A stretch of 19,142 nucleotides of DNA from Cytophagaceae bacterium UBA6715 (GTDB taxonomy: Bacteria > Bacteroidota > Bacteroidia > Cytophagales > Spirosomataceae), in contig DKIP01000009.1 in the NCBI GenBank assembly GCA_002454335.1, positions 21,673 to 40,814 of the forward strand, read 5' to 3'. The translations under genes and the position numbers were made by a program. Below the pieces are notes generated by a model that had not been told where the DNA came from, searched no databases, and was given only the letters and a program-made list of their open reading frames with translations. Of this stretch, positions 1-8,125 are shown piece after piece (position 1 is the stretch's first letter; every line of letters starts with the position of its first letter).

Positions 1-323
1 GAACGGAACCAGTCGAATTTTGTGCCATCTTTTCTTGTGTAGGGTTCTCCTTCAATATCCCAACCACCATAGGCTGCATCGAAATCGCCGAAATTACGCA
101 GTGAACTACTAGCGCCACGGCGAAGGGATTCGTATGGCCATTTGAGTTGGGTCATATCTTTCGGGTCTGCCGGGTCAAACGGTTGGCCTGCTTCTAGCAC
201 ACAAACTTTTGCTCCCGCCTTCGATAATGTATGCGCTGCCATTCCACCACCGGCTCCAGAACCGACAATCACCACATCGAAAACTTCTTGTTGGGATTGA
301 ATGTAAATAGACGAATTAATCAT
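1..323 (-). CDS. GMC-family FAD oxidoreductase, N-terminal part (runs off left edge)
   Basis: The minus-strand frame opens with ATG at 323 and stays open to the window edge, giving the first 107 residues. Residues 16-28 (FDVVIVGSGAGGG) form a Rossmann dinucleotide-binding strand and glycine loop, and the second beta strand ends in VCVLEAG with Glu44, the residue expected to bind the FAD ribose. The following PFDPADP and the region around YGGWDIEGEPYTR look like GMC oxidoreductases annotated as gluconate 2-dehydrogenase or choline-dehydrogenase-like flavoproteins in Bacteroidota. Such enzymes oxidise alcohol groups of sugars or polyols. The catalytic C-terminal His region lies outside the window, so substrate and completeness cannot be judged. 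No signal peptide is visible in this part. It is divergent from mutS. Confident of the family, unsure of the substrate. Confidence 0.85.
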   Translation of the reverse strand, partial: MINSSIYIQSQQEVFDVVIVGSGAGGGMAAHTLSKAGAKVCVLEAGQPFDPADPKDMTQLKWPYESLRRGASSSLRNFGDFDAAYGGWDIEGEPYTRKDGTKFDWFR

Positions 324-370
324 AGTTTGAGGTATCGGTTTAAAGAATGGTAAATGTATAAATTTTGACT

Positions 371-378
371 TATTTTTG
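371..378 (+). promoter_or_regulatory. Candidate -7 promoter box for mutS (TATTTTTG)
   Basis: TATTTTTG matches the Bacteroidota -7 consensus TAnnTTTG. No clear -33 TTG is seen at the usual spacing, so this is a weak call. If it is used, transcription would begin around 383-386, downstream of the TTG at 376. That would favour the in-frame TTG at 400 as the mutS start. Confidence 0.35.
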
Positions 379-399
379 TTTTCATTAGCGAGAAAAATT

Positions 400-3030
400 T
401 TGGCCAAAAAAACACCCGATGGGCAAGAGCCCTTGAAAAAAGGGGAGACCCCACTTTCCAGACAGTTTAATCAAATCAAAGCCAAGTATCCGGGGGCTAT
501 TCTGCTATTCCGGGTAGGTGACTTTTATGAGACGTTTGGGGAAGATGCGGTTAAAGCATCGAAGATATTAGGGATTACGCTGACGCGTCGGAATAATGGA
601 AACGCAGATGATCATTTAGCGGGATTTCCGCATCATTCCTTGGATACATATTTACCCAAATTGGTTCGTGCCGGCCAGCGCGTGGCGATTTGTGATCAAT
701 TAGAAAATCCTGCTGAGGCGAAGGGAATTGTGAGAAGAGGGGTGACCGAGTTGGTAACACCGGGGGTTTCGTTTAATGATCAAGTGCTTGATAATAAGCG
801 TAATAACTATGTTGCTTCCATTAGCTATCAGGAAAAAGATGCGCAATTCGGCGTGGCCTTTTTAGATATATCTACGGGGGAATTTATGTGTTCGCAGGGT
901 CCTTTGGCCTACGTGCAAAAACTTATTCAGAGTTTTATGCCGGCGGAGATTTTATTTCCCAAAAAATACCGCAACATCTATCAAGAAAATTTCGGGGATC
1001 AATACCATTCGTTTTCGCTGGAGGAGTGGATTTTTTCACATGAGTTTACCTATCCTTTGTTGACCGAACATTTCAAGACTAAAAATCTGAAAGGGTTTGG
1101 CATCGAAGGCATGCCGCTGGGAATCATTGCTGCAGGGGTAATTCTCCATTATTTGGCTGAAACGGAACATAAGCAGGTGGGGCATATTGCCACGATTCAG
1201 CGGATTGAGGAGGATAAATTCGTTTGGTTGGATCGTTTTACGATTCGAAACTTAGAATTAGTCTACTCCGTACAAGAGGGTGGAGTTCCTTTGATTGATT
1301 TGATGGATCAAACGATGACGCCCATGGGTGCGCGTTTGTTACGTAAATGGATGGTTTTGCCTCTGAAAGAGTTAGCAGCGATTCAAGAACGTCAAGCAGG
1401 TGTAGCGGGTTTATTGGAGTTGGATGAGACGATGGATTTGCTCATTTCGCTGTTGAAGCCCATTGGGGATTTGGAACGTTTGATTTCCAAAGTAGCGGCT
1501 GGGCGGATTAATCCGCGGGAATTGGTGCAACTGAAGCGCGCGCTCCAACAAGTTCCGGCGATTAAGGAATTACTAGCCTCACATCCTGCCCCTATTTTAC
1601 AGAAATGGGCGGATCAATTAAATCCTTGCTTGCATTTAGTTCAAAAAATCGAATCTGCTTTGCGGGATGATGCACCTATGCTCGTTCATCAAGGAGGAAT
1701 TATCAAGACCGGATTCATGCCGGAATTGGATGAATTGCATTTACTCTCAACGAATGGCAAGGATTACTTGGCGGCCATGCAGAAACGGGAGATTGAACGA
1801 ACGGGAATTACTTCCTTGAAAGTTGCTTATAATAAGGTTTTTGGCTATTATTTAGAGGTGACGAATGCGCACAAGGATCGTGTACCGCCTGAGTGGATTC
1901 GCAAGCAGACCCTTGTGAATGCGGAACGTTACATTACGGAGGAGTTGAAAGGGTATGAGGAGAAGATTTTGAGTGCGGAGGATAAAATCTCCACGATAGA
2001 ATTTGGTATTTTTCAAGACTTGGTGCGTGAGGCATTGGAATATTTGGAGCTGATTCAATTGAATGCACTCGGAATCGCCACCTTGGATGTGTTGGCCAGC
2101 TTTGCTCAGGTTGCCAAACGAAATCAATATGTCCAACCTGATTTACATTCGGGGGATTCGATTCAAATTAAAGCCGGTCGCCATCCGGTCATTGAACAGC
2201 AATTGCCATTAGGGGAGTTGTATGTGCCAAATGATGTGTATCTGGATAATGAAACCCAACAAATCGTCATGATTACGGGCCCTAATATGGCAGGTAAGTC
2301 GGCCCTCTTACGTCAAACTGCCCTCATCGTCTTGATGGCTCAAATGGGATCTTTTGTTCCTGCTTCTGCTGCTTCCATTGGGCTTGTGGATAAAGTGTTT
2401 ACCCGGGTTGGTGCGTCAGATAATTTGTCCAGAGGCGAGTCGACTTTTATGGTGGAAATGACCGAGACGGCCGCGATTTTGAATAATTTGTCGAATAAAT
2501 CCTTGGTTTTATTGGATGAAATCGGTCGGGGAACTTCCACCTACGACGGGGTATCCATGGCTTGGGCGATTGCAGAGCATTTGCACAATCATCCGAAGAG
2601 TCGGGCGAAAACATTGTTTGCGACCCACTACCATGAATTGAATGAACTAACCGAAGATTTTCCGCGCATCAAGAATTTCCACGTTTCCGTGAAAGAGGTA
2701 GGAAACAAGATTATTTTCTTGCGTAAATTGGTTCCGGGCGGTTCTGCACACAGTTTCGGTATTCATGTGGCTCAAATGGCCGGTATGCCTACATCGTTGG
2801 TTTTGCGCGCGCATGAGATTCTGCAAAATTTGGAGAAAGATCATGTATTGGAAGACAATGTCGAAAGGCTGAAAGAAATGCCGAAAAACAATTATCAATT
2901 GAATTTATTTGGTGCGGAGATTCCGGAAGGCTTGAAGAAAATCGAGGAGCAGCTGGGTTCTTTAGATGTGAATACGCTTTCGCCGATCGAGGCATTGTTG
3001 AAATTGAATGAGCTCAAAAGGCTGTTATAG
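400..3030 (+). CDS. mutS: DNA mismatch repair ATPase MutS
   Basis: Full-length MutS of 876 residues, which recognises mismatches and small loops in newly replicated DNA and recruits MutL. The mismatch-reading Phe-x-Glu motif is FYE at residues 42-44 (context GDFYETFGED). The connector, lever and clamp domains follow. The C-terminal ATPase has a Walker A loop GPNMAGKS at about 627-634, a Walker B/ABC segment LLDEIGRGTSTYDG around 704-717, and the ATHYHEL switch. The C-terminus ends with a helix-turn-helix dimerisation region (SPIEALLKLNELKRLL). The frame remains open upstream to a TTG at 376, but I chose TTG 400 because it gives MAKKTPDG, like related MutS starts, and because a -7-like box overlaps the upstream codon. 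A non-ATG start is used either way. It is transcribed toward nadK. mutL is not in the window. Confidence 0.97.
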   Translation: MAKKTPDGQEPLKKGETPLSRQFNQIKAKYPGAILLFRVGDFYETFGEDAVKASKILGITLTRRNNGNADDHLAGFPHHSLDTYLPKLVRAGQRVAICDQLENPAEAKGIVRRGVTELVTPGVSFNDQVLDNKRNNYVASISYQEKDAQFGVAFLDISTGEFMCSQGPLAYVQKLIQSFMPAEILFPKKYRNIYQENFGDQYHSFSLEEWIFSHEFTYPLLTEHFKTKNLKGFGIEGMPLGIIAAGVILHYLAETEHKQVGHIATIQRIEEDKFVWLDRFTIRNLELVYSVQEGGVPLIDLMDQTMTPMGARLLRKWMVLPLKELAAIQERQAGVAGLLELDETMDLLISLLKPIGDLERLISKVAAGRINPRELVQLKRALQQVPAIKELLASHPAPILQKWADQLNPCLHLVQKIESALRDDAPMLVHQGGIIKTGFMPELDELHLLSTNGKDYLAAMQKREIERTGITSLKVAYNKVFGYYLEVTNAHKDRVPPEWIRKQTLVNAERYITEELKGYEEKILSAEDKISTIEFGIFQDLVREALEYLELIQLNALGIATLDVLASFAQVAKRNQYVQPDLHSGDSIQIKAGRHPVIEQQLPLGELYVPNDVYLDNETQQIVMITGPNMAGKSALLRQTALIVLMAQMGSFVPASAASIGLVDKVFTRVGASDNLSRGESTFMVEMTETAAILNNLSNKSLVLLDEIGRGTSTYDGVSMAWAIAEHLHNHPKSRAKTLFATHYHELNELTEDFPRIKNFHVSVKEVGNKIIFLRKLVPGGSAHSFGIHVAQMAGMPTSLVLRAHEILQNLEKDHVLEDNVERLKEMPKNNYQLNLFGAEIPEGLKKIEEQLGSLDVNTLSPIEALLKLNELKRLL

Positions 3031-3038
3031 CTTTATAG

Positions 3039-3080
3039 CCCCAGACTTCAGTCTGGGGACCCCTAGGCTAAAGCCTAAGG
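3039..3080. repeat. Two adjacent 20-base REP-like hairpins after mutS
   Basis: Copy 1 (3039-3058) is a perfect stem of CCCCAGACT and AGTCTGGGG around TC. Copy 2 (3061-3080) has the same layout, with TAGGCT/AGCCTA around AA and an outer CC/GG closing over one C-A mismatch. Aligned base by base, they differ at paired positions in a compensatory way. They sit nine bases after the mutS stop, between convergent genes, and could terminate transcription in either direction. Confidence 0.8.
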
Positions 3081-3091
3081 TTAAAATGTCT

Positions 3092-3150
3092 CTCCGGCCT
3101 CCGGACTAATTTCCTCCGGACTCGTAATTAATTCCGCAGGAATTAATTAC
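3092..3150. repeat. Direct repeat plus perfect 12-bp palindrome overlapping the 3' end of nadK
   Basis: CCTCCGGACT occurs twice, at 3098-3107 and 3113-3122, preceded by a partial CTCCGG at 3092-3097. Directly after it is a perfect inverted repeat, GTAATTAATTCC (3124-3135), GCA loop, GGAATTAATTAC (3139-3150). The nadK stop codon (3143-3145 on the minus strand) lies inside the right arm. Probably a REP-like element, possibly also a bidirectional terminator, although no long T tract follows it. Confidence 0.7.
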
Positions 3151-4027
3151 GTACATCCAACCCCCAATTCAATTTATTCCGCAAGGTTTGCAAGAAGTCA
3201 TCGCCTGGAATCTTAACGATTTTGGCTGTAAATGGTGCTTTTTGTACCTCGATGCTAAATTTGCTATCGATGACGCGTGAGCGGGAATCGATGGAGATAA
3301 GGAAATTTTGGCTCCTGCTGCTTATTTCAAATTTCAATTTGGCATCACTGGAAACCACTAAAGGGCGCACATTTAGATTATGTGGACTCATGGGCGCGAT
3401 GATCAAAATATCAGAACTTGGCATCACCAAGGGGCCTCCCACAGACAATGAATAACCTGTTGATCCAGTGGCTGTCGAAACAATTAATCCATCGGCCCAG
3501 TACGTATTCAAATAATTTCCATCCACAAAAGCTTTGATGACAATCATCGAAGACGTATCTGTCTTCATAATTCCCACTTCATTTAATCCGAAATGTTTGC
3601 CGTCAAAGAGGTCTATTTCGGAATGTATCGAAACCAGTGTCCTGTCTTCAATGCGGTAATTTCCCGCGATTAATTGGTCCACCGCCGCACTCACATCTTG
3701 GGGTGATAAGGTCGCCAAAAAGCCTAATCGGCCGGTATTAATCCCCAAAATGGGCAATTCTTTATTGCCAATATGCGTTAGCGTCTCCAGTAATGTCCCA
3801 TCGCCTCCAATACTCCAAGCCATTTGAACATCTTCGGGTGTGCCGCTTTGCTCATCGTAGGATTCAATTTCACCAACTTGAAATTGATGTTCTGCAAGGT
3901 GATTCTTAAAAAATGCGGAAAAAACAATTTGGCAGTCTTTTTTACATAAGATATCCCATAGATTTTCCATTAACGGTCGATTTTCGGCCGAAAAAGATTT
4001 TCCATGAATAGCGATTCGTAAAGACAC
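3143..4027 (-). CDS. nadK: NAD kinase
   Basis: 294 residues, normal for bacterial NAD kinase, which phosphorylates NAD+ to NADP+ in the cytosol using ATP. The diagnostic GGDGT loop is at 74-78 (SIGGDGTLLETL). It is followed by LGINTGRLGFL (94-104), the NE motif (GLNEVGI, 147-153), and the glycine-rich GLIVSTATGSTGYSLS (180-195) that holds NAD. The ATG at 4027 lies 3 bases after the stop of the CBS gene, so it is the last gene of a three-gene minus-strand operon. Its final codons and TAA stop fall in a palindromic repeat, so the tail DVRN may be partly repeat-derived. No key motif is missing. Confidence 0.96.
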   Translation of the reverse strand: MSLRIAIHGKSFSAENRPLMENLWDILCKKDCQIVFSAFFKNHLAEHQFQVGEIESYDEQSGTPEDVQMAWSIGGDGTLLETLTHIGNKELPILGINTGRLGFLATLSPQDVSAAVDQLIAGNYRIEDRTLVSIHSEIDLFDGKHFGLNEVGIMKTDTSSMIVIKAFVDGNYLNTYWADGLIVSTATGSTGYSLSVGGPLVMPSSDILIIAPMSPHNLNVRPLVVSSDAKLKFEISSRSQNFLISIDSRSRVIDSKFSIEVQKAPFTAKIVKIPGDDFLQTLRNKLNWGLDVRN

Positions 4028-4030
4028 AAT

Positions 4031-4699
4031 TTATGGGTTTAAGTATTTTAGAAGCAAGTCGAAACGGGCCGTATCGACACTTTCACTTTTTCCAAAATGA
4101 AAGGCTTTTTCGATGTGCACGTTATGGCGTTCCAAACTTTGCACAATCGCAGAAAATTGTTCTGTTTGAATTTGTATAACCAATTCAGGCAAACCTAAGG
4201 GATCCTTTGGGTTTTGAATCATGAGTGAACGTGTAATCAGGCCATTATTTTCCTCGACGAGGCGTGCAATAAAACTAAATGAATCTCGCTGGCTGTGAAA
4301 AGGAAGGTAGATAATGCCGCCGTTAACAGCATTAAAACCATTATTCATGAGTATGTCTGCTACCGTTTTGGCCTCTAAATATCCTTGAAATTTTCCGTCC
4401 TCATCGGTCACCGGTAGCATTGAAAATCCACTTGCTTCAAACCAAGGAAGACTTGCGAAGACATCTTCTTCAGATTCAATCCTGTAATGGCTTAAACCTT
4501 CACGTATTTGCTCAATTTTTCCATCGGGGTGCAGGGCATGGATCAGCATCCTCTCGCTAACATTTCCAATCCATGTTTTTCCATCAAGTACAGCTAGGCT
4601 TTCTTGCTTGGATTGGTGCAAAATTTTCAATCCCTTTTGGATAGAATCCTGCAAGGATAGCGTCGGGTAATCGTAGGAAAGGTAGGTGAGGGCCAACAT
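4031..4699 (-). CDS. CBS-domain protein with C-terminal ACT-like region
   Basis: 222 residues. Residues 1 to about 120 look like a CBS pair: a first unit with SLQDSIQKGLKILHQSKQESLAVLDG, and a second ending in FSMLPVTDEDGKFQGYLEAKTVADIL. CBS pairs usually bind adenine nucleotides and act as energy sensors. Residues about 125-200 (GGIIYLPFHSQRDSFSFIARLVEENNG) suggest an ACT-like fold, an arrangement also seen in AcuB-type proteins. No catalytic domain or membrane segment is attached. It is one base from the upstream hydrolase gene and 3 bases from nadK. As I recall, a CBS protein next to nadK is common in Bacteroidota, which suggests, but does not show, nucleotide-responsive control of NAD kinase or a nearby enzyme. 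Family is likely; the exact role is unknown. Confidence 0.85.
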   Translation of the reverse strand: MLALTYLSYDYPTLSLQDSIQKGLKILHQSKQESLAVLDGKTWIGNVSERMLIHALHPDGKIEQIREGLSHYRIESEEDVFASLPWFEASGFSMLPVTDEDGKFQGYLEAKTVADILMNNGFNAVNGGIIYLPFHSQRDSFSFIARLVEENNGLITRSLMIQNPKDPLGLPELVIQIQTEQFSAIVQSLERHNVHIEKAFHFGKSESVDTARFDLLLKYLNP

Positions 4700-4700
4700 C

Positions 4701-5462
4701 CTAAATGGGGTTTTTATCGAGCCAATCTTGTAAAATTTCGTTGAATTCGTCGGGTCTTTCCATCATGGGGGCATGGCAACAACGATCAATGAATTGCAAG
4801 GTTGATCCTGGAATCAATGCGTTGAATTCATGCCCTACATGTGGAGGGGTAATCGTGTCATTTAATCCCCAAATCAACAGAGTTGGCTTGTTAATCCGAA
4901 CAATATCTTTCGCCATATTGTTCCGTTGCGCTGATTTTGCGATTGCAATGATGCGCATTACTTTGGGAATGCTGTTGGTAATTTCAAATACCTCGTCGAC
5001 CAATTCCTTACTTGCGGTTTTGGGATCATAAAACGTGTATTCAACGCGTTCTTTGATGTATTCGTAATTTCCGCGTTTTGGATAGGAGCCACCCATGGAA
5101 TTTTCAAACAAGCCCGACGAACCGGTTAAGATAAGTCGCTGGATTTTTTCAGGATGTTTGAGGGTATAAATCAAAGCGACATGGCCCCCTAATGAGTTGC
5201 CGATCACGCTGAATTGGTCAAGTTTTTTGAATGCTACAAATCCTTCAATGAAGGTCGTTAAACCCTCGCAACCTGCCTCTTTAATAGGCATGTCGTGAAT
5301 GGGCATCAAAGGAATAATGACGCGATATTGCTTGGAAAAGTGATTGATAACCCCCTGCCAATTGCTCAACGCACCAAACAAACCATGTAAAAGAAGTAGG
5401 ATTTCTCCTTGTCCTTCGTCAATGTAATGGTAATTGTTCTCCTCCTTAATCGTATAATTCAT
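4701..5462 (-). CDS. Alpha/beta-fold hydrolase
   Basis: 253 residues from ATG 5462. The fold is clear from the oxyanion segment LLLHGLFGALSNW, the nucleophile elbow GNSLGG (Ser90), the acid in WGLNDTITPP (Asp202) and the catalytic His in CCHAPMMERP (His230). The triad is intact, so it is probably an active esterase or C-C hydrolase of the serine type. The substrate cannot be told. The frame extends to an ATG at 5516. I prefer 5462 because the extra 18 residues resemble no signal peptide or domain, and a promoter-like TTACTTTG (minus strand, 5492-5485) lies between the two candidates. It is the first gene of the operon with the CBS protein and nadK, and it is divergent from the FAD enzyme. Confidence 0.88.
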   Translation of the reverse strand: MNYTIKEENNYHYIDEGQGEILLLLHGLFGALSNWQGVINHFSKQYRVIIPLMPIHDMPIKEAGCEGLTTFIEGFVAFKKLDQFSVIGNSLGGHVALIYTLKHPEKIQRLILTGSSGLFENSMGGSYPKRGNYEYIKERVEYTFYDPKTASKELVDEVFEITNSIPKVMRIIAIAKSAQRNNMAKDIVRINKPTLLIWGLNDTITPPHVGHEFNALIPGSTLQFIDRCCHAPMMERPDEFNEILQDWLDKNPI

Positions 5463-5549
5463 TCCGTGGGGACTATTTAATTTGCAAAGTAATAAAAAAG
5501 GATTCAAACTTTTCATCCTTTTTTTAGTTTGTTAGATATTAAACAAGTT

Positions 5550-6743
5550 ATGAAGCCAATTGTTATTGTTGGAGCTGGAATTGCTGGAATGCAAGCTGCC
5601 TCCCATTTAAATGCCCAAGGCATCCCGTTCATTTTATTGGAGCAATCTGAACAAGTAGGTGGACGTGTTCGTTCAGATTATGCAGATGGGTTTATTTTTG
5701 ATCATGGTTTTCAAGTTTTACAATCGAATTATCCAAGTGTAAAGCGTTCATTCGATTTGCATGCGTTGAATTTACATGCATTTGATTCCGGGGCGAAATT
5801 GTGGTATCAAGGTCAATGGGCCTCATTTTTAAATCCATTGCGCGCGGGTTTCAAGTTTTTGGAATTAGTACCTCATATCATTTCCTTCAAGGATTTATTT
5901 CTTTTGACTCGACTTTGGATCAAATTACAATGGTCGGCAAATGAACAAACCAATTCCCATGAAAGCACCGCGGCCATGTTAAACCGTTGGGGCTTTTCCG
6001 ACACCTTTCAATCTAAATTTATTCGGCCCTTTTTTCGGGGTATTTTATTAGATCAAAATTTGCAGCAGCCTGCCTCTTTGTTTTTCTTTTACATGCGCCA
6101 GTTTTTGGAAGGGCAAGCGGCATTACCAGCGAATGGAATGGGGGAAATATCCAACCAACTATTGACATCATTGCCAATGGATTCGGTTCGTTTAGGGACA
6201 GAGATTGTACAACTAGGCGACGATTTTGTGGAATTAAAAAGTGGAGAAAAAATTGAATTTGAACGATTGATTTTAGCCGTAGATCCGCGTGCCGCTGCAA
6301 AATTATTGCATGTAGAATTACCTCATTCTGTACATTTAGGTGCTAAAACGTTTTATTTTTCAGTCCCAATACGAAAGGAACAAGATAAATTGTTACACCT
6401 TATTCCGGGGGAGTCCCAATTGTTGCATTACTGCTTTTTATCGCAAGTTGCGCCCACCTATGCGCCCGCCGGGAAAGTGCTATTACAAGTAACAAGTTTA
6501 AACTTGGCGTTAGATGAAAAAGAAGTTCTCGAAATGTTAGCTGCATACGAGGATGTAACCGGATTTACTTTTTTGCGGGCTTATGAGATACCGAGATCAT
6601 TAGCAAAGGTCGGCTCATTTGAGGCACTCAAACTTGCCGCTCAAACCAATCGAATTATTTTAGCAGGCGACTATTGTGAAATGCCATCCTTGCACGGCGC
6701 ATTAGTATCCGGGCAGAAAGCAGCCGTTCAAAGCCTAATTTAA
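5550..6743 (+). CDS. FAD-dependent amine-oxidase/desaturase-like oxidoreductase
   Basis: 397 residues from ATG 5550. The N-terminus MKPIVIVGAGIAGMQAA carries the dinucleotide-binding GxGxxG (8-13), with Glu31 at the end of beta-2 for the FAD ribose. GGRVRS (38-43) is the second FAD motif of the amine oxidase/protoporphyrinogen oxidase/phytoene desaturase superfamily. The C-terminus has the matching flavin segment RIILAGDYCEMPSLHGALVSG. Length and motif order fit a complete cytoplasmic or membrane-associated flavoenzyme. Carotenoid, sterol-like or amine substrates are all possible, and the sequence does not decide. An in-frame TTG at 5529 is a less likely start. No cofactor-partner gene adjoins it, and a weak hairpin after its stop suggests a single-gene unit. 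Confidence 0.85.
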   Translation: MKPIVIVGAGIAGMQAASHLNAQGIPFILLEQSEQVGGRVRSDYADGFIFDHGFQVLQSNYPSVKRSFDLHALNLHAFDSGAKLWYQGQWASFLNPLRAGFKFLELVPHIISFKDLFLLTRLWIKLQWSANEQTNSHESTAAMLNRWGFSDTFQSKFIRPFFRGILLDQNLQQPASLFFFYMRQFLEGQAALPANGMGEISNQLLTSLPMDSVRLGTEIVQLGDDFVELKSGEKIEFERLILAVDPRAAAKLLHVELPHSVHLGAKTFYFSVPIRKEQDKLLHLIPGESQLLHYCFLSQVAPTYAPAGKVLLQVTSLNLALDEKEVLEMLAAYEDVTGFTFLRAYEIPRSLAKVGSFEALKLAAQTNRIILAGDYCEMPSLHGALVSGQKAAVQSLI

Positions 6744-6766
6744 CTGATTTTCATCAGGGATTTTTT
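6744..6766 (+). terminator. Weak intrinsic terminator after the FAD oxidoreductase
   Basis: A 5-bp stem, CTGAT (6744-6748) with ATCAG (6753-6757) around TTTC, begins directly after the TAA and is followed by GGA and six Ts. The stem is short, so efficiency is doubtful. Confidence 0.4.
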
Positions 6767-6779
6767 GGGATAATTGATG

Positions 6780-6787
6780 TATATTTG
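6780..6787 (+). promoter_or_regulatory. Candidate -7 promoter box (TATATTTG) for the haloperoxidase-globin pair
   Basis: TATATTTG is an exact TAnnTTTG match, 18 bases before ATG 6806. A TTTG at 6764-6767 is too close (12 bases) to be an ideal -33 element. The box overlaps an in-frame upstream TTG at 6785, which supports starting translation at ATG 6806. Confidence 0.5.
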
Positions 6788-6805
6788 TCCCGTAATTTGA
6801 CCCTT

Positions 6806-8125
6806 ATGAAGAAATTATTCGTCCTGTTGGCAGTTGTATTTGTAGCCATTTCGTGTAAACAATCAAACCCCGACTATCAGAAAGAAGCAGCAAATCCGCG
6901 TTTTTTAGAGCGTGCGGAGAATATGCTGACAGAAAGTATCATTCATGATATTTTTGCACCTCCGGTATCAGCGCGTATTTACATGTATTCCAGTGTTGCT
7001 GGGTATGAAGCGGCAATTTTAGGGGATCCTCGATTTAAATCTTTGGTAGGTCAATTGAATGGATTCGAATCGGTAGCGAAACCTGAACCCGGTTTGGAAT
7101 ATTGTTTCCCTTTAGCGTCCGCACGAGCTTTTTTGTCGGTGGGCAAGAAATTGACTTTTGCACAAGAATTATACGTAGAATTTGACAAACAAATTGAAGA
7201 GGATTTTCGTAAGACGGGCATGCCGGATGATGTATATGAGCGCTCGGTTGCTTTGGGTGATTCTATTGCCGCATCTGTGATGCGTTGGGCTGCCAAAGAC
7301 AATTACAAACAAACGCGTGGGTTCCGTTTTACGGTGACGAATTTGCCGGGAACATGGACTCCTACTCCTCCTGCCTACATGGACGCAGTGGAGCCATTTT
7401 GGAATAAAGTACGTCCTGTCATATTGGATTCCGCAAGCCAATTTCGAGCACCCCTACCAGCAAAATTTGATTTAACAAAAGGTAGCCCATACTACAAAGA
7501 AGTGATGGATTCGTATTTGACGGTGAAGAATTTAACAAATGAACAACGGGATATTGCCAATTTCTGGGATTGTAATCCATTCAAAATGAATATTACAGGA
7601 CATGCCATGTTTGCGACGAAGAAAATGTCACCCGGCGGACACTGGTTGGGCATAGTTGCGCAAATTTCACGTCAATACAAGAAAGGGTATACAGAAACAG
7701 CAGAAGCTTTGGCTTTAACATCGATTGCCATTTTTGATGGTTTTATTTCTTGTTGGGATGAAAAATATCGCTCGATTCGTATTCGTCCAGAGACTGTAAT
7801 TAATGCTTCGATTGATAAATCCTGGATTCCAGTTTTACAAACTCCTCCATTCCCGGAATATACTTCGGGTCATAGTACGATCTCACGTGCTGCTGCAGAA
7901 GTTTTGACGAAGGTTTACGGGGATAATGTGGCGTTTAATGACTCTACGGAGGTGCCATATGGTTTACCACCACGTAAATTCACTTCATTTATTCAAGCTG
8001 CAGATGAAGCATCTATCAGTCGCTTATATGGGGGAATTCACTTCCGACCAGCATTGGATGAAGGGGCAAAACAAGGATCCAAAGTGGGGCAATATTTATT
8101 AGCCAAAGTAAAAACACGCAAATAA
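6806..8125 (+). CDS. Vanadium-dependent haloperoxidase / PAP2-type phosphatase lipoprotein
   Basis: 439 residues from ATG 6806. The N-terminus MKKLFVLLAVVFVAISC is a lipoprotein signal with the modified Cys at 17. The vanadate/phosphate pocket of the PAP2 and vanadium-haloperoxidase superfamily is complete: Lys320 and Arg327 in KYRSIRIRP, Ser354-Gly355-His356 in PEYTSGHST, and Arg406 and His412 in SRLYGGIHF. The long helical N-terminal half (YMYSSVAGYEAA, GTWTPTPPAYMDAVEPFW) matches haloperoxidase-like proteins rather than short PAP2 phosphatases. Such enzymes use H2O2 to oxidise halides, or act as acid phosphatases; sequence alone does not separate these. The residues after Cys (KQSNPD) lack a dense acidic stretch, so it may face the periplasm. 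Its stop overlaps the globin start (TAATG), so the two are probably co-translated. Confidence 0.88.
   Translation: MKKLFVLLAVVFVAISCKQSNPDYQKEAANPRFLERAENMLTESIIHDIFAPPVSARIYMYSSVAGYEAAILGDPRFKSLVGQLNGFESVAKPEPGLEYCFPLASARAFLSVGKKLTFAQELYVEFDKQIEEDFRKTGMPDDVYERSVALGDSIAASVMRWAAKDNYKQTRGFRFTVTNLPGTWTPTPPAYMDAVEPFWNKVRPVILDSASQFRAPLPAKFDLTKGSPYYKEVMDSYLTVKNLTNEQRDIANFWDCNPFKMNITGHAMFATKKMSPGGHWLGIVAQISRQYKKGYTETAEALALTSIAIFDGFISCWDEKYRSIRIRPETVINASIDKSWIPVLQTPPFPEYTSGHSTISRAAAEVLTKVYGDNVAFNDSTEVPYGLPPRKFTSFIQAADEASISRLYGGIHFRPALDEGAKQGSKVGQYLLAKVKTRK

Noticed and set aside
1852..2898. Open frames of 66-94 codons on the minus strand inside mutS
   Set aside because: They lie wholly antisense to a well-conserved gene, contain no recognisable domain, and are explained by the codon pattern of mutS.
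3039..3150. CRISPR-like array
   Set aside because: The repeats are palindromic, sit next to one another without spacers of constant length, and no cas gene is present.
4701..5516. Longer version of the alpha/beta hydrolase starting at ATG 5516
   Set aside because: The 18 extra residues are not a convincing signal peptide and add nothing to the fold; ATG 5462 begins directly at the conserved MNYTIKEE segment. Not excluded outright.
6806..8125. Simple class A acid phosphatase or undecaprenyl-pyrophosphate phosphatase
   Set aside because: The protein is far longer than PAP2 phosphatases, is a lipoprotein without membrane spans, and has the haloperoxidase-like N-terminal helical half. Phosphatase activity itself is not excluded.
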